64,000 nucleotides of DNA from Georgenia soli. Lineage in GTDB: Bacteria > Actinomycetota > Actinomycetes > Actinomycetales > Actinomycetaceae. A program made the position numbers and the translations under genes. Under the pieces are notes generated by a model, which saw only the letters and a program-made list of their open reading frames with translations, searched no databases and had not been told where the DNA came from. The stretch spans positions 1 to 64,000 of the forward strand of contig NZ_PDJI01000004.1 in the NCBI RefSeq assembly GCF_002563695.1, written 5' to 3'. How positions within the stretch are numbered: position 1 is the first letter of the stretch; each line of letters opens with the position of its first letter. This document shows positions 42,684-54,458 of this stretch, one piece after another.

Positions 42684-43079
42684 ATGGCGGTCGTCGTGGG
42701 TTACGTGACCACGAAGGAAGGCTCGGCGGCGCTCGACGCGGCCGTGACGGAGGCCCGACGGCGGGACTCGCGCCTCGTCGTGGTCCTCGCGCGCCGCTCG
42801 CAGGGCGAGGAGAGCTCGACGCTCGAGGCCGAGGCCGACACCGTGCGCGACCTCCTCGACGACGCCGACATCGCGTACGACATCCGGCAGCTGCGCCGCT
42901 CCGAGGATGTCGCGGAGTCGCTCGTCGCGACCGCGGAGGAGGTCGGCGCCGAGCTCATCGTCATCGGACTGCGCCGCCGCTCGCCCGTGGGCAAGCTCAT
43001 CCTGGGCTCGAACGCGCAGCGCATCCTGCTCGACGCGCCCTGCCCCGTCCTCGCCGTCAAACCCGTCAGCGCCCCCTGA
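42684..43079 (+). CDS. Universal stress protein (UspA family)
   Basis: A 131-aa single-domain Usp with the ATP-binding signature GLRRRSPVGKLILGSNAQRIL (G-2x-G-9x-G-S/T pattern) and the hydrophobic last strand PCPVLAVKPV. The first strand is VVVGYVTTKEGSAALDAAV. ATG at 42684 has ggaacggagcagg upstream. A TAACGT box near 42626 could be its -10 with a leader of about 50 nt. Usp proteins help survival under stress; the exact role here is unknown. Confidence 0.9.
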   Translation: MAVVVGYVTTKEGSAALDAAVTEARRRDSRLVVVLARRSQGEESSTLEAEADTVRDLLDDADIAYDIRQLRRSEDVAESLVATAEEVGAELIVIGLRRRSPVGKLILGSNAQRILLDAPCPVLAVKPVSAP

Positions 43080-43171
43080 GGCTGCCCGCCCCGCGGGCGG
43101 TGGTAGCGTGCAGCCACGCGGGAGCCGGTAGTGGGCGCCGCCACAAACTGCATATCGGGCCGTCATGAGTC

Positions 43172-43367
43172 GGCACGGGAGAGTCGTCCTCGCGACGCAC
43201 CGAAGGAGCAACCGCCCCGGCAATCTCTCAGGTTCCAGCACCGTGTCGATCAGGCCACTCTGGAAAGCAGTCCCACGCGCGGCCTCGTGCGGCGCGTGAC
43301 GGCTCACCCACGGTGAAAGGGATCCACGGGGATCCCGAAGCTCTCAGGTAACCAGCACAGAGGGGGA
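43172..43367 (+). promoter_or_regulatory. Tandem glycine riboswitch (two aptamers)
   Basis: Aptamer 1 runs from cggcacgggagag through ccgaaggagcaa to ctctcaggttccagcaccg. Aptamer 2 runs from cactctggaaagcag through cacggtgaaagg to ctctcaggtaaccagcacag, ending in agagggggag. These are the conserved glycine-aptamer blocks in the usual order, placed 55 bp upstream of gcvT. A TAGCGT box at 43104-43109 suggests transcription begins about 43116. Glycine binding should turn on the cleavage operon. The switch may act at translation, because the gcvT ribosome site lies downstream and no terminator is obvious. Confidence 0.93.
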
Positions 43368-43421
43368 GCCGTTCGACGTGCGCGACCGCGCACCGGCCCG
43401 ACGACCGACGGAGCTCCACGC

Positions 43422-44516
43422 ATGACCACCGACCTCCTGCGCACCCCGCTCTACCCCGTGCACCGCGACGCCGGCGCGGCCAGCACACCGTTCGCGGGCT
43501 GGGAGATGCCGCTGCGCTACACCTCCGACCTCGCCGAGCACGCCGCGGTGCGCGAGCGCGCCGGCCTGTTCGACCTGTCCCACATGGGCCAGATCGAGGT
43601 GTCCGGCCCGGGGGCGGCGGACGCGCTGGACCACGCCCTCGTCTCCCGCAGCTCGACCCTGGCCGTCGGGCGGGCCCGCTACACGATGATGGTCGCGCCC
43701 GACGGCGGGGTGCTGGACGACCTCATCGTCTACCGCCTCGCCGAGACGGAGTTCCTCGTCGTCGCCAACGCCGCCAACCGCACCGTCGTGCTCGACGAGC
43801 TGACCGTCCGTTCCGGCGAGCGCGTCCACATCGCCGACCGCACCGAGGCGCGTGCGCTCGTGGCGCTGCAGGGCCCGGTCTCCACCGAGGTGCTCCAGCG
43901 CGTCACCGACGCCGACCTCGGAGCGCTGCGGTACTACGCGTCGGCCCCCGCCGAGGTCGCGGGCGTGCCCGTACTCCTCGCCCGTACCGGCTACACCGGC
44001 GAGGTGGGGTTCGAGCTGTCCGCCCCGGCCTCCTCCGCCGTCGACCTGTGGACCGCGCTGCTGGAGGCCGGCTCGGACGCCGGGGTGGTCCCGTGCGGGC
44101 TCGCCTGCCGCGACACGCTCCGGCTCGAGGCCGGCATGCCCCTGTACGGGCACGAGCTCACCCGCGACGTCACGCCCTACGAGGCCGGGCTGGGCCGCGT
44201 CGTCGACCTCGAGCATGACTTCGTCGGCCGCGACGCCCTCGCCCGGCGCGCGGAGAACCCGACCGGGACGACGCTCGTCGGTCTCGCCGGGGAGGGCCGG
44301 CGCGCCGCCCGCGCGGGCAGCGCGGTGCTCGACGGCGACGGCGAGATCGGCACGGTGACCTCCGGCGTCCTGTCTCCCACGCTCGGCCGCCCGATCGCCA
44401 TGGCGCTCCTCGACGAGGCCCGCGCCGCCGTTGGGACCGTCCTGGAGGCCGACGTGCGCGGCCGCCGCCAGCCCATGACCGTCGTCGACCTCCCCTTCTA
44501 CCGCCGGCCCCGATGA
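43422..44516 (+). CDS. gcvT: Glycine cleavage system T protein (aminomethyltransferase)
   Basis: Transfers the methylene carbon from the lipoyl arm of GcvH to tetrahydrofolate, releasing ammonia. It is 364 aa with the folate-site segments GLFDLSHMGQIEVSGPGA, GVLDDLIVYRL, ALVALQGP, RTGYTGEVGFEL, PCGLACRDTLRLEAGMPLYGHEL and DFVGRDAL, and the C-terminal GTVTSGVLSPTLGRPIAMALL. ATG at 43422 has acggagc upstream and lies 55 bp beyond the riboswitch. It is the first gene of gcvT-gcvH-gcvP. Confidence 0.97.
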   Translation: MTTDLLRTPLYPVHRDAGAASTPFAGWEMPLRYTSDLAEHAAVRERAGLFDLSHMGQIEVSGPGAADALDHALVSRSSTLAVGRARYTMMVAPDGGVLDDLIVYRLAETEFLVVANAANRTVVLDELTVRSGERVHIADRTEARALVALQGPVSTEVLQRVTDADLGALRYYASAPAEVAGVPVLLARTGYTGEVGFELSAPASSAVDLWTALLEAGSDAGVVPCGLACRDTLRLEAGMPLYGHELTRDVTPYEAGLGRVVDLEHDFVGRDALARRAENPTGTTLVGLAGEGRRAARAGSAVLDGDGEIGTVTSGVLSPTLGRPIAMALLDEARAAVGTVLEADVRGRRQPMTVVDLPFYRRPR

Positions 44517-44604
44517 CCCGGCGCACCAGACCTGACGGCGCCGCACGGCGTCCGTCCCGCACCTCGTCCCCGACCAGTCATTCCCGCACCGAACGGAGCC
44601 ACCC

Positions 44605-44984
44605 GTGAGCTACCCCGACGACCGCCAGTACACCGCCGACCACGAGTGGATCGCCGTCGACGGCGACACCGCGCGCGTGGGCATCACCTCCTACGCCACC
44701 GAGGCGCTCGGCGACGTGGTGTACCTCGACCTGCCCGAGGTCGGCGCCACCGTCTCGGCCGGCGAGTCCTGCGGCGAGATCGAGTCCACCAAGTCCGTCT
44801 CCGACCTCGTGGCCCCCGCCGGGGGCGAGGTCCTCTCGGTGAACGAGGCAGCCGTCGACTCGCCCGAGACCGTCAACTCCGACCCGTACGACGAGGGCTG
44901 GCTCTACACCCTGCGCGTGACCGACCTGCCCGAGGGCCTCCTCGACGCCGACGGCTACGCCTCGCTGGTGGAGGGGCAGGGCGC

Positions 44985-44988
<4 letters not shown>
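44605..44988 (+). CDS. gcvH: Glycine cleavage system H protein
   Basis: Lipoyl-carrying shuttle between P, T and L proteins. It is 127 aa with the lipoylation Lys in [12 protein letters not shown] near residue 64 and the flanking [14 protein letters not shown] and [13 protein letters not shown] strands. The GTG ([17 protein letters not shown]) has acggagcc upstream, 88 bp after gcvT. Its stop overlaps the gcvP start (GTGA). LpdA at 3.7 kb can serve as the L protein; no second lpd is present here. Confidence 0.97.
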
Positions 44989-47888
<2,900 letters not shown>

Positions 47889-47919
47889 CGCGGACGGCGG
47901 ACGGCGGCCGACGAGCTAC

Positions 47920-47967
47920 CGACGGCGCCCCGGGCGGTCCGTGAGCGGACCGCCCGGGGCGCCGTCG
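47920..47967 (+). terminator. Terminator of gcvTHP
   Basis: A perfect 22-bp stem with a TGAG loop starts 32 bp beyond the gcvP stop. The remaining 170 bp to the sigA promoter shows nothing else. Confidence 0.85.
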
Positions 47968-48134
47968 TGCCGTGCGCGCGGGCACCGTCGTCGCGCACGC
48001 ACAGGGATACGGGCCCGACGGAGGGCATAACCATGGGGGTCGCGACGTTGTGACGGGTGCGGCGGGCAGCCGGGCCCGCCGATCTCGGATGTCGCCACGA
48101 CCACGAACAAGGGTGCCGGGCTGGCTCGCCGAGG

Positions 48135-48146
48135 CTATAATTATAG
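48135..48146 (+). promoter_or_regulatory. sigA promoter: AT palindrome containing a perfect TATAAT
   Basis: ctataattatag is a 12-bp perfect palindrome, so TATAAT reads on both strands (48136-48141 for +). It is followed by ggg and a 5' leader of about 55 nt to sigA. No clear -35 lies 17 bp upstream. It is the most AT-rich run in this part of the window. Confidence 0.7.
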
Positions 48147-48205
48147 GGTTGCGACGGTCTGAACGGATCGATCGTCGGCCCCCGCACCCCGCCGAAAGGT
48201 TATTC

Positions 48206-49447
48206 GTGACGTCCTCCTCTGCCTCCAAGACCACCTCCGCCCGCAAGGCGGGCCAGCCCGCTGAGGCCCCGGTGGACCAGGCTGCGCCGGCCGAGACGGC
48301 CGCGGCGCGGAAGGCGACGTCGAAGACTGCCGCCAAGAAGGCGCCGGCCAAGGCCCAGCCCGCGGAGCCCGCCAAGTCCGCCTCGCGCGCCAAGAAGGGT
48401 TCGCTCAAGGCGGTGCCCGACGTCGCCGAGGAGCCCGAGGCCAAGGACGACGAGACGCCCGCCGGCGAGACCGGCTTCGTCGTCTCGGACGCCGACGACG
48501 ACGACGCGCCCGTCCAGCAGGTCGTCACCGCCGGGGCCACCGCGGACCCGGTGAAGGACTACCTCAAGCAGATCGGCAAGGTCGCCCTGCTGAACGCCGA
48601 GCAGGAGGTCGAGCTCGCCAAGCGCATCGAGGCCGGCCTGTTCGCCGAGGAGAAGCTGGCGGCCGAGAGCGAGAACCTGGCACCGAAGCTGCGCCGCGAG
48701 CTGCAGTGGATCGCCAACGACGGTCACCTCGCCAAGAACCACCTGCTCGAGGCGAACCTCCGTCTCGTGGTCTCCCTGGCCAAGCGGTACACCGGTCGCG
48801 GCATGCTGTTCCTGGACCTGATCCAGGAGGGCAACCTCGGTCTGATCCGCGCGGTGGAGAAGTTCGACTACACCAAGGGCTACAAGTTCTCCACCTACGC
48901 CACGTGGTGGATCCGTCAGGCCATCACCCGTGCGATGGCGGACCAGGCGCGCACCATCCGCATCCCGGTCCACATGGTCGAGGTCATCAACAAGCTCGCC
49001 CGCGTGCAGCGGCAGATGCTCCAGGACCTGGGCCGGGAGCCCACCCCGGAGGAGCTCGCCAAGGAGCTCGACATGACCCCCGAGAAGGTCGTCGAGGTCC
49101 AGAAGTACGGCCGCGAGCCGATCTCGCTGCACACCCCGCTGGGCGAGGACGGCGACAGCGAGTTCGGTGACCTCATCGAGGACTCCGAGGCCGTCGTCCC
49201 GGCCGACGCGGTCAGCTTCACGCTCCTGCAGGAGCAGCTCCACGCCGTGCTCGACACGCTCTCCGAGCGAGAGGCGGGCGTCGTCTCCATGCGGTTCGGG
49301 CTGACCGACGGACAGCCGAAGACCCTCGACGAGATCGGCAAGGTCTACGGCGTGACGCGCGAGCGGATCCGCCAGATCGAGAGCAAGACCATGTCGAAGC
49401 TCCGTCACCCCAGCCGCTCGCAGGTCCTGCGCGACTACCTGGACTGA
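48206..49447 (+). CDS. sigA: Primary RNA polymerase sigma factor (RpoD/SigA/HrdB type)
   Basis: Housekeeping sigma-70 that directs RNA polymerase to -35/-10 promoters. It is 413 aa. A Lys/Ala-rich N-terminal tail of about 110 residues is followed by region 1.2 ([20 protein letters not shown]), region 2 with the core-binding and -10 helix ([37 protein letters not shown]), region 3 ([20 protein letters not shown]) and region 4 ([20 protein letters not shown], -35 recognition). GTG at 48206 has aaagg upstream. It presumably reads the many TANNNT promoters seen in this window. Confidence 0.97.
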   Translation: MTSSSASKTTSARKAGQPAEAPVDQAAPAETAAARKATSKTAAKKAPAKAQPAEPAKSASRAKKGSLKAVPDVAEEPEAKDDETPAGETGFVVSDADDDDAPVQQVVTAGATADPVKDYLKQIGKVALLNAEQEVELAKRIEAGLFAEEKLAAESENLAPKLRRELQWIANDGHLAKNHLLEANLRLVVSLAKRYTGRGMLFLDLIQEGNLGLIRAVEKFDYTKGYKFSTYATWWIRQAITRAMADQARTIRIPVHMVEVINKLARVQRQMLQDLGREPTPEELAKELDMTPEKVVEVQKYGREPISLHTPLGEDGDSEFGDLIEDSEAVVPADAVSFTLLQEQLHAVLDTLSEREAGVVSMRFGLTDGQPKTLDEIGKVYGVTRERIRQIESKTMSKLRHPSRSQVLRDYLD

Positions 49448-49463
49448 GCTGCCCGCACGCACG

Positions 49464-49500
49464 GCACGAGGCCCGCACCGTCACGGTGCGGGCCTCGTGC
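49464..49500 (+). terminator. Terminator of sigA
   Basis: A perfect 17-bp stem with a TCA loop, followed by tcttcgg, lies 17 bp after the stop. The next 235 bp up to the GNAT gene contain no gene I would support. Confidence 0.85.
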
Positions 49501-49735
49501 TCTTCGGGCGCTGCGGCGCAGGCTATCCCGGTGACGGGCGACGACGACGTGCCGCGTGCGCAGGGTGCGAGATGGCCTTCCAGACCGATCGTCGTGGCCC
49601 TGGCCGTCAGCGTCGCCGCGCACGCCTGGGGCGCGAGCAGGGCGCTCCGGAAGGAGCAGCGCTCGCTCGACGCGCTCTTCCCGTCGCCGGAAATCAGCGT
49701 GAGCTCGCCACCGGGGCGCCCGTAGGCTCGCGGCC

Positions 49736-50737
49736 ATGACGACGCCGCCGCTCGCCCCGCCCCGTGCCACCGCCCTGACCTGGCGCCCGATCGCCGTCGC
49801 CGACGTGCCGTCCTGGCACGAGCTCGTGCAGGCAGTGGAGGCGCACGACGACACCTCGGAGCGCAACACGCCCGACGACCTTGTCGACACGCTGACGGAC
49901 GGCAGCTGGAAGGACCCTGCCGCCGACACGATCCTCGGGCTCGACAACGACGGCCTGCCGCGCGCGTTCGGCGTCGTCGAGGTCCGGCCGGGCGACACCC
50001 GCACCGTGCGCGCCTTCTGCTGGGGCGGCGTCCATCCGGGATGGAGGGGCCGCGGCATCGGCCGGGAGGTCCTGCGCTGGCAGGAGGAGTGCGCCCGGCG
50101 GAAGGTCGCCGTTGCCGCGCGCGAGCTCCCCGCCGTGATGCGGGTGCACGCCGACGAGCACGTGCTGCCCGCGCGCCGCCTGCTCGAGCGTGCGGGGTTC
50201 CGCCCGGAGCGCTGGTTCGTCGACATGACCCGCCCGCTCGACGCCGCTCACCCTGTCCCGGAGATCATCCTGGAGGCGCCCCTGCGGCTGGTGCCCCTCG
50301 GCGACGTCCCGGCCGAGGCGGTCAGGCTCGCCCACAACGAGTCCTTCGCCGGGCACTGGGGCAGTGAGCCTCGTTCTGCCGAGGACTGGCAACGGTCGGT
50401 GGTCGGCTCGCGATACCTCCGGCCGGACTGGAGCTTCGTGGTGCTCGACGGGGACGAGGTCGCAGGGTACACGGTCGCCTCGGCCTACGAGCAGGACTGG
50501 GAGGTCCAGGGCTACACCTGCGGCTGGACGGACCTCCTAGGCGTGCGGCCGGCCTGGCGCCGCCGGGGCGCCGCGCCCGCGCTGCTGGCCGCCTCCATGC
50601 GCGCGTTCGCCGCCGCCGGCATGGAGCGTGCCGATCTGGGCGTGGACACCGAGAACGGGTCCGGGGCCCTGGCGCTGTACACGCGCCTCGGCTATCGCGC
50701 CGACCGGAAGGGCATTGCCTACACCAAGGCTCTCTGA
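49736..50737 (+). CDS. Tandem-GNAT acetyltransferase (paralogue A)
   Basis: The 333-aa protein has two GNAT folds. The N-terminal one contains a full acetyl-CoA loop (GGVHPGWRGRGIGREVLRWQ, R/Q-x-x-G-x-G/A). The C-terminal one has GVRPAWRRRGAAPALLAASMRAF with a slightly altered loop (RRRGAA). LGVDTENGSGALALYTRLGYR is the final strand-turn of the second fold. It resembles mycothiol acetyltransferase (MshD) in layout but is not recognisable as MshD itself; the acceptor is unknown. TAGGCT 7 nt upstream of the ATG (49723-49728) indicates a leaderless message. Paralogues B and C follow at 54.5 and 55.6 kb. Confidence 0.85.
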   Translation: MTTPPLAPPRATALTWRPIAVADVPSWHELVQAVEAHDDTSERNTPDDLVDTLTDGSWKDPAADTILGLDNDGLPRAFGVVEVRPGDTRTVRAFCWGGVHPGWRGRGIGREVLRWQEECARRKVAVAARELPAVMRVHADEHVLPARRLLERAGFRPERWFVDMTRPLDAAHPVPEIILEAPLRLVPLGDVPAEAVRLAHNESFAGHWGSEPRSAEDWQRSVVGSRYLRPDWSFVVLDGDEVAGYTVASAYEQDWEVQGYTCGWTDLLGVRPAWRRRGAAPALLAASMRAFAAAGMERADLGVDTENGSGALALYTRLGYRADRKGIAYTKAL

Positions 50738-50902
50738 CCGAGCCGTAGCACCGCGAACCGTCCGCGGCGCCGCCCACCGCCAACCAACCGCGGCGCCACC
50801 GACCGCCACGCGCGGGTGGGCGCCACGCGCCGATGCCACTACGCGCCATGCGCCATACGTCGGTGACCGCAGGTGGACCGCCGTCGGCGTCCAAACATCT
50901 AG

Positions 50903-50945
50903 TTGCAAAGGAGTGCTTGCAAAGGCTCCTTTGTATCGGTACGGT
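50903..50945 (+). promoter_or_regulatory. Promoter with overlapping operator for the ArsR-type regulator
   Basis: TTGCAA (50917-50922), 17 bp, TACGGT (50940-50945), then 6 nt to the ATG: the clearest -35/-10 pair in the window. caaaggctcctttg (50920-50933), a 6-bp inverted repeat with 2-nt centre, covers the -35/spacer. ttgcaaaggag occurs a second time at 50903-50913. This arrangement fits autorepression. The rest of the 50738-50951 spacer is repetitive GC sequence without a gene. Confidence 0.65.
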
Positions 50946-50951
50946 TCTCGC

Positions 50952-51608
50952 ATGACCACCGGCCAGCCCGCCCCGCAGGAGCGGCCCCAGCGCGTCCTCG
51001 ACGTCGTGGCGCTCAAGGCGCTCGCGCACCCGCTGCGCACCCAGCTGTGGGACGCGCTGATGGCGGGTCCTGCGACGGCCAGCCAGCTTGCCGAGCGGCT
51101 CGGGGAGTCCTCGGGCCTGACCAGCTATCACCTGCGCCAGCTCGCCAAGCACGGCTTCATCGAGGAGGCGCCCGGGCGGGGCACGGGGCGCGAGAAGTTC
51201 TGGCGCGTCGTCGAGGCGGACACCCGTATCGAGCACGGGCGTGCACGGACGCCGGCCGGTCGTGAGGCTCTCGCGATCTTCGGCGACGAGTGGTTGCGGC
51301 TGCGCTACCGCTCCGCCGCCCGCTACCACGAGCGCAAGCGCTCGGGCCGTGAGGAGGAGTGGGCCGGGGCCGCTGCCGACCTGGACTCCTACCTGCATGC
51401 GACCCGGGAGGAGCTCTCCGAGATGGTCGAGGAGTACACGGAGCTTCTCACCCGGTGGGGGGAGCGGCTGGGCGCCCGGAGCGAGAACGAGCGCCCGCCC
51501 GGCGCCCGGACCGTCGAGATCCAGTTCCGAGCGTTTCCGCGCGATCCTGGCGCGCCCCCGGGCGCCGGGACGAGCGACGACCGACCTGCCGAGGGGAGGG
51601 AGAGATGA
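50952..51608 (+). CDS. ArsR-type winged-helix transcriptional regulator
   Basis: The 218-aa protein has an N-terminal ArsR-like winged helix: VALKALAHPLRTQLWDALMAGPATASQLAERLGESSGLTSYHLRQLAKHGFIEEAPG, shown here only as the fold region (residues about 17-75). A long helical C-terminal part follows (WLRLRYRSAARYHERKRSG, LDSYLHATREELSEMVEEYTELL) and a Pro/Arg tail. No metal-binding Cys cluster of ArsR/SmtB type is present, so a different signal is likely. ATG at 50952 is leaderless. Its last bases overlap the start of a 54-codon ORF (ATGA), a layout usually seen with a regulated small partner or transporter gene. Confidence 0.85.
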   Translation: MTTGQPAPQERPQRVLDVVALKALAHPLRTQLWDALMAGPATASQLAERLGESSGLTSYHLRQLAKHGFIEEAPGRGTGREKFWRVVEADTRIEHGRARTPAGREALAIFGDEWLRLRYRSAARYHERKRSGREEEWAGAAADLDSYLHATREELSEMVEEYTELLTRWGERLGARSENERPPGARTVEIQFRAFPRDPGAPPGAGTSDDRPAEGRER

Positions 51609-51769
51609 TGGACCCGAGCCTGATCGACGCCTTCACCGCACGCAGCCTGGGCGTGCCGATGGACGAGATGCTGCGGGGCCGGGCCGCACGGCTCAGCCCT
51701 CGCCGCAGCGCCCGTCGGCGCACCCCGTTCCTCAGCACGGACCGCCCCCGGCCCGACGCGCAGCTCTGA
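51605..51769 (+). CDS. Small Arg-rich protein encoded with the regulator
   Basis: A 54-aa ORF (MMDPSLIDAFTARSLGVPMD, then EMLRGRAARLSPRRSARRRTPF) starts in an ATGA overlap with the ArsR-type gene and behind gagggag. The N-terminal half could form an amphipathic helix and the C-terminal half is strongly basic. No homologue known to me. The start may be the second ATG (51608). Coding is supported by translational coupling and by its ending just before a strong terminator, not by a family match. Confidence 0.55.
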   Translation: MMDPSLIDAFTARSLGVPMDEMLRGRAARLSPRRSARRRTPFLSTDRPRPDAQL

Positions 51770-51806
51770 CTGGCGCGCAGCTCTGAGAAGAAGTGATACG
51801 ACGACA

Positions 51807-51842
51807 ACGACGGCCGCCACCCGTTCGGGTGGCGGCCGTCGT
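51807..51842. terminator. Bidirectional terminator
   Basis: A perfect 16-bp stem with GTTC loop lies between the + strand small ORF (stop 51769) and the - strand DUF7455 gene (stop 51860). Confidence 0.8.
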
Positions 51843-51859
51843 CGCAGTTCGGGTCGCGG

Positions 51860-52075
51860 TCAGCGGGCCGCGGCGCCCTCCTCGGAGTGGAGGCGGTCGG
51901 TCTCGTCGTGGATCTGCGTGGCGACCTTGCGCAGGGCGTCCTGGTGCTTGCGGGCGTGGTGGGCGCAGAAGAGCAGCTCACCCGTCGCCATGTGCACGCG
52001 GACGTACGCCTGCGCACCGCAGGCGTCGCAGCGGTCCTGGGCGGTCAGGGCGGGGACATCGGTCGTAGTGCTCAC
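51860..52075 (-). CDS. DUF7455 family small zinc-ribbon-like protein
   Basis: The 71-aa protein (MSTTTDVPALTAQDRCDACG, then AQAYVRVHMATGELLFCAHHARKH) has a Cys-x2-Cys and a Cys-x2-His pair, so it probably binds one zinc. The sequence is highly conserved in actinobacteria next to sigA and topoisomerase genes, with unknown function. I chose GTG at 52075 (MSTTT), the family's usual N-terminus, over the TTG at 52087. It is divergent from parE across 165 bp, where I see only the parE promoter. Confidence 0.9.
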   Translation of the reverse strand: MSTTTDVPALTAQDRCDACGAQAYVRVHMATGELLFCAHHARKHQDALRKVATQIHDETDRLHSEEGAAAR

Positions 52076-52240
52076 ACCGACATACAACCATCAGACCCCG
52101 CCTTCCATACCGCGGGGGCGCGGCGGTTCGCTCCCGGCGTAGCAGCTGTGGCCCCCGACACCGGCGCCGTCGCGGTGATCCGGCGCACGACTCGCGGGTC
52201 GGAGCAGGAACCGGCGCCGCAGAAAACCTAGGATCGTCGG

Positions 52241-54373
52241 GTGTCCACCGCCATCGCCACCGGGTCCAGCTACACCGCGCGCCACCTCTCCGTGCTCGAG
52301 GGGCTCGAGGCCGTCCGCAAGCGGCCCGGCATGTACATCGGCTCGACCGACTCGCGCGGGCTCATGCACTGCCTGTGGGAGATCATCGACAACTCGGTCG
52401 ACGAGGCGCTCGAGGGGCACGCGAGCAAGATCGACATCGTGCTCCACCCGGACAGCTCGGTGGAGGTGCGCGACGACGGCCGCGGGATCCCGGTCGACAC
52501 CGTCGAGTCGGTCGGTCTCAGCGGCGTCGAGGTTGTCTTCACGAAGCTGCACGCCGGCGGGAAGTTCGGCGGCGGCTCGTACGCGGCCTCGGGCGGCCTC
52601 CACGGTGTGGGCGCCTCGGTGGTCAACGCGCTCTCCTCGCGGCTCGACGTCGAGGTCGACCGCGGCGGCAAGACCTACCGCATGACCTTCCACCGCGGCG
52701 AGCCGGGCGTGTTCGACGACCGCAAGGGCGTCTCACCGGACGCCCCGTTCGAGCCGTTCACCTCCTCCTCGGAGCTCACGGTGGCCGGCAAGGTCAAGCG
52801 CGGGGTGTCGGGCACCCGGGTGCGCTACTGGGCCGACCGCCAGATCTTCCCGGTGACCGCGGAGTTCTCCTACGCGGACCTCGTCGAGCGGGCGCGGCAG
52901 ACCTCCTTCCTCGTCCCCGGGCTGACCCTGACGGTGCGCGACGAGCGCGGTCTGCCCGGCACGCCGGGGGAGGCGGGGCCGGTCGAGGAGGTCTTCCGGC
53001 ACGACGGCGGAGTGGTCGACTTCGCGGAGTTCCTCGCCACCGACGCGTCGGTGACCGACACCTGGCGGCTCCAGGGCGAGGGCACGTTCACCGAGGTCGT
53101 CCAGCAGCTCGACGGCAAGGGGCACCTGCGCCCCGTGGAGCTGGAGCGGCGCTGCGAGGTGGAGATCGCGCTGCGGTGGGGCATCGGCTACGACACCACC
53201 GTGCGGACCTTCGTCAACATCATCGCCACGCCCAAGGGCGGCTCCCACCTCGCCGGGTTCGAGCAGGGGCTGCTGAAGACGCTGCGCAAGCAGATCGAGA
53301 CCAACGCCCGCCGGCTGAAGGTCACCGCCCGGGACGGCAAGGTCGAGAAGGACGACGTCCTGGCCGGGCTGACCGCCGTCGTCACGGTCCGGTTCCCCGA
53401 GCCGCAGTTCGAGGGGCAGACCAAGGAGGTCCTGGGCACGGCCCCGATCCGCGGCATCGTGTCCAAGGTCGTCGAGACCGAGCTGACCTCGTTGCTGACG
53501 TCCGCGAAGCGCCACGAGAAGGTCCAGGCCGCCTCGCTGCTGGAGAAGGTCGTCGGCGAGATGCGGGCCCGGGTCTCGGCCCGCCTGCAGAAGGAGATCT
53601 CGCGGCGCAAGAACGCGCTGGAGTCCTCGACCCTCCCGGCGAAGCTGGCCGACTGCCGCAGCGACGACGTCGAACGCTCCGAGCTGTTCATCGTCGAGGG
53701 CGACAGCGCGCTCGGCACGGCCAAGCTCGCCCGCTCCAGCGACTTCCAGGCCCTCCTGCCCATCCGCGGGAAAATCCTCAACGTCCAGAAGGCCTCGCCG
53801 GGCGACATCCTCAAGAACGCCGAGGTGGCCTCCATCATCCAGGTCATCGGCGCCGGCTCCGGGCGCACCTTCGACATCTCCCAGGCCCGCTACGGCAAGA
53901 TCGTGCTGATGACCGACGCGGACGTCGACGGCGCCCACATCCGCACCCTGCTGCTCACCCTGTTCTTCCGCTACATGCGGCCCCTGGTCGAGGCCGGGCG
54001 CGTCTACGCGGCCGTACCGCCGCTGCACCGCATCGAGATCGCGGGCTCCGGCGGGCGCAAGGGCGAGGTCGTCTACACCTACTCCGAGGCGGAGCTGACG
54101 AACCTGCTCCGCAAGCTCGAGCGGTCCGGCAAGCGGTACAAGGAGCCGATCCAGCGCTACAAGGGCCTGGGGGAGATGGACGCCCACCAGCTCGCCGAGA
54201 CCACCATGGACCCCGCCCGCCGCACGCTGCGCCGCATCTCGATGGCGGACGAGGAGTCGCTCCTGGAGGCGGAACGGGTCTTCGAGCTGCTCATGGGCAA
54301 CGAGGTGGCCCCGCGCAAGGACTTCATCGTCGCCGGCGCCCACCAGATCTCGGCCGACCGCATCGACGCCTGA
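52241..54373 (+). CDS. parE: DNA topoisomerase IV subunit B (ParE)
   Basis: ATPase subunit of a type IIA topoisomerase that unlinks daughter chromosomes. It is 710 aa. GHKL ATP-binding residues are in EIIDNSVDEALEG, VRDDGRGIPVD and GGLHGVGASVVNALS, and the transducer Lys is in QTKEVLGT. TOPRIM carries FIVEGDSALGTAKLARSSDF and MTDADVDGAHIRTLL. EGDSALGTAKLARSS rather than the GyrB EGDSAGGSAKQGRD points to ParE. It is leaderless: TAGGAT at 52229-52234, 6 nt before the GTG. Its partner parC lies 2.5 kb downstream on the other strand. A separate gyrAB should exist elsewhere in the genome. Confidence 0.93.
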   Translation: MSTAIATGSSYTARHLSVLEGLEAVRKRPGMYIGSTDSRGLMHCLWEIIDNSVDEALEGHASKIDIVLHPDSSVEVRDDGRGIPVDTVESVGLSGVEVVFTKLHAGGKFGGGSYAASGGLHGVGASVVNALSSRLDVEVDRGGKTYRMTFHRGEPGVFDDRKGVSPDAPFEPFTSSSELTVAGKVKRGVSGTRVRYWADRQIFPVTAEFSYADLVERARQTSFLVPGLTLTVRDERGLPGTPGEAGPVEEVFRHDGGVVDFAEFLATDASVTDTWRLQGEGTFTEVVQQLDGKGHLRPVELERRCEVEIALRWGIGYDTTVRTFVNIIATPKGGSHLAGFEQGLLKTLRKQIETNARRLKVTARDGKVEKDDVLAGLTAVVTVRFPEPQFEGQTKEVLGTAPIRGIVSKVVETELTSLLTSAKRHEKVQAASLLEKVVGEMRARVSARLQKEISRRKNALESSTLPAKLADCRSDDVERSELFIVEGDSALGTAKLARSSDFQALLPIRGKILNVQKASPGDILKNAEVASIIQVIGAGSGRTFDISQARYGKIVLMTDADVDGAHIRTLLLTLFFRYMRPLVEAGRVYAAVPPLHRIEIAGSGGRKGEVVYTYSEAELTNLLRKLERSGKRYKEPIQRYKGLGEMDAHQLAETTMDPARRTLRRISMADEESLLEAERVFELLMGNEVAPRKDFIVAGAHQISADRIDA

Positions 54374-54458
54374 CGCCCGGCACGGCGTGGGCGCCCACGG
54401 TGAGAACGATCACCGGCGGCCAGCCAGTGCCGAAAGTCCCGATCGGTAGGATCGGGGC

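Noticed and set aside
49531-49725. Small membrane-like ORF between the sigA terminator and GNAT A (IVVALAVSVAAHAWGASRAL)
   Set aside because: No supported start or ribosome site, overlap with the GNAT promoter, and no recognisable family. A hydrophobic stretch alone is weak in this composition.
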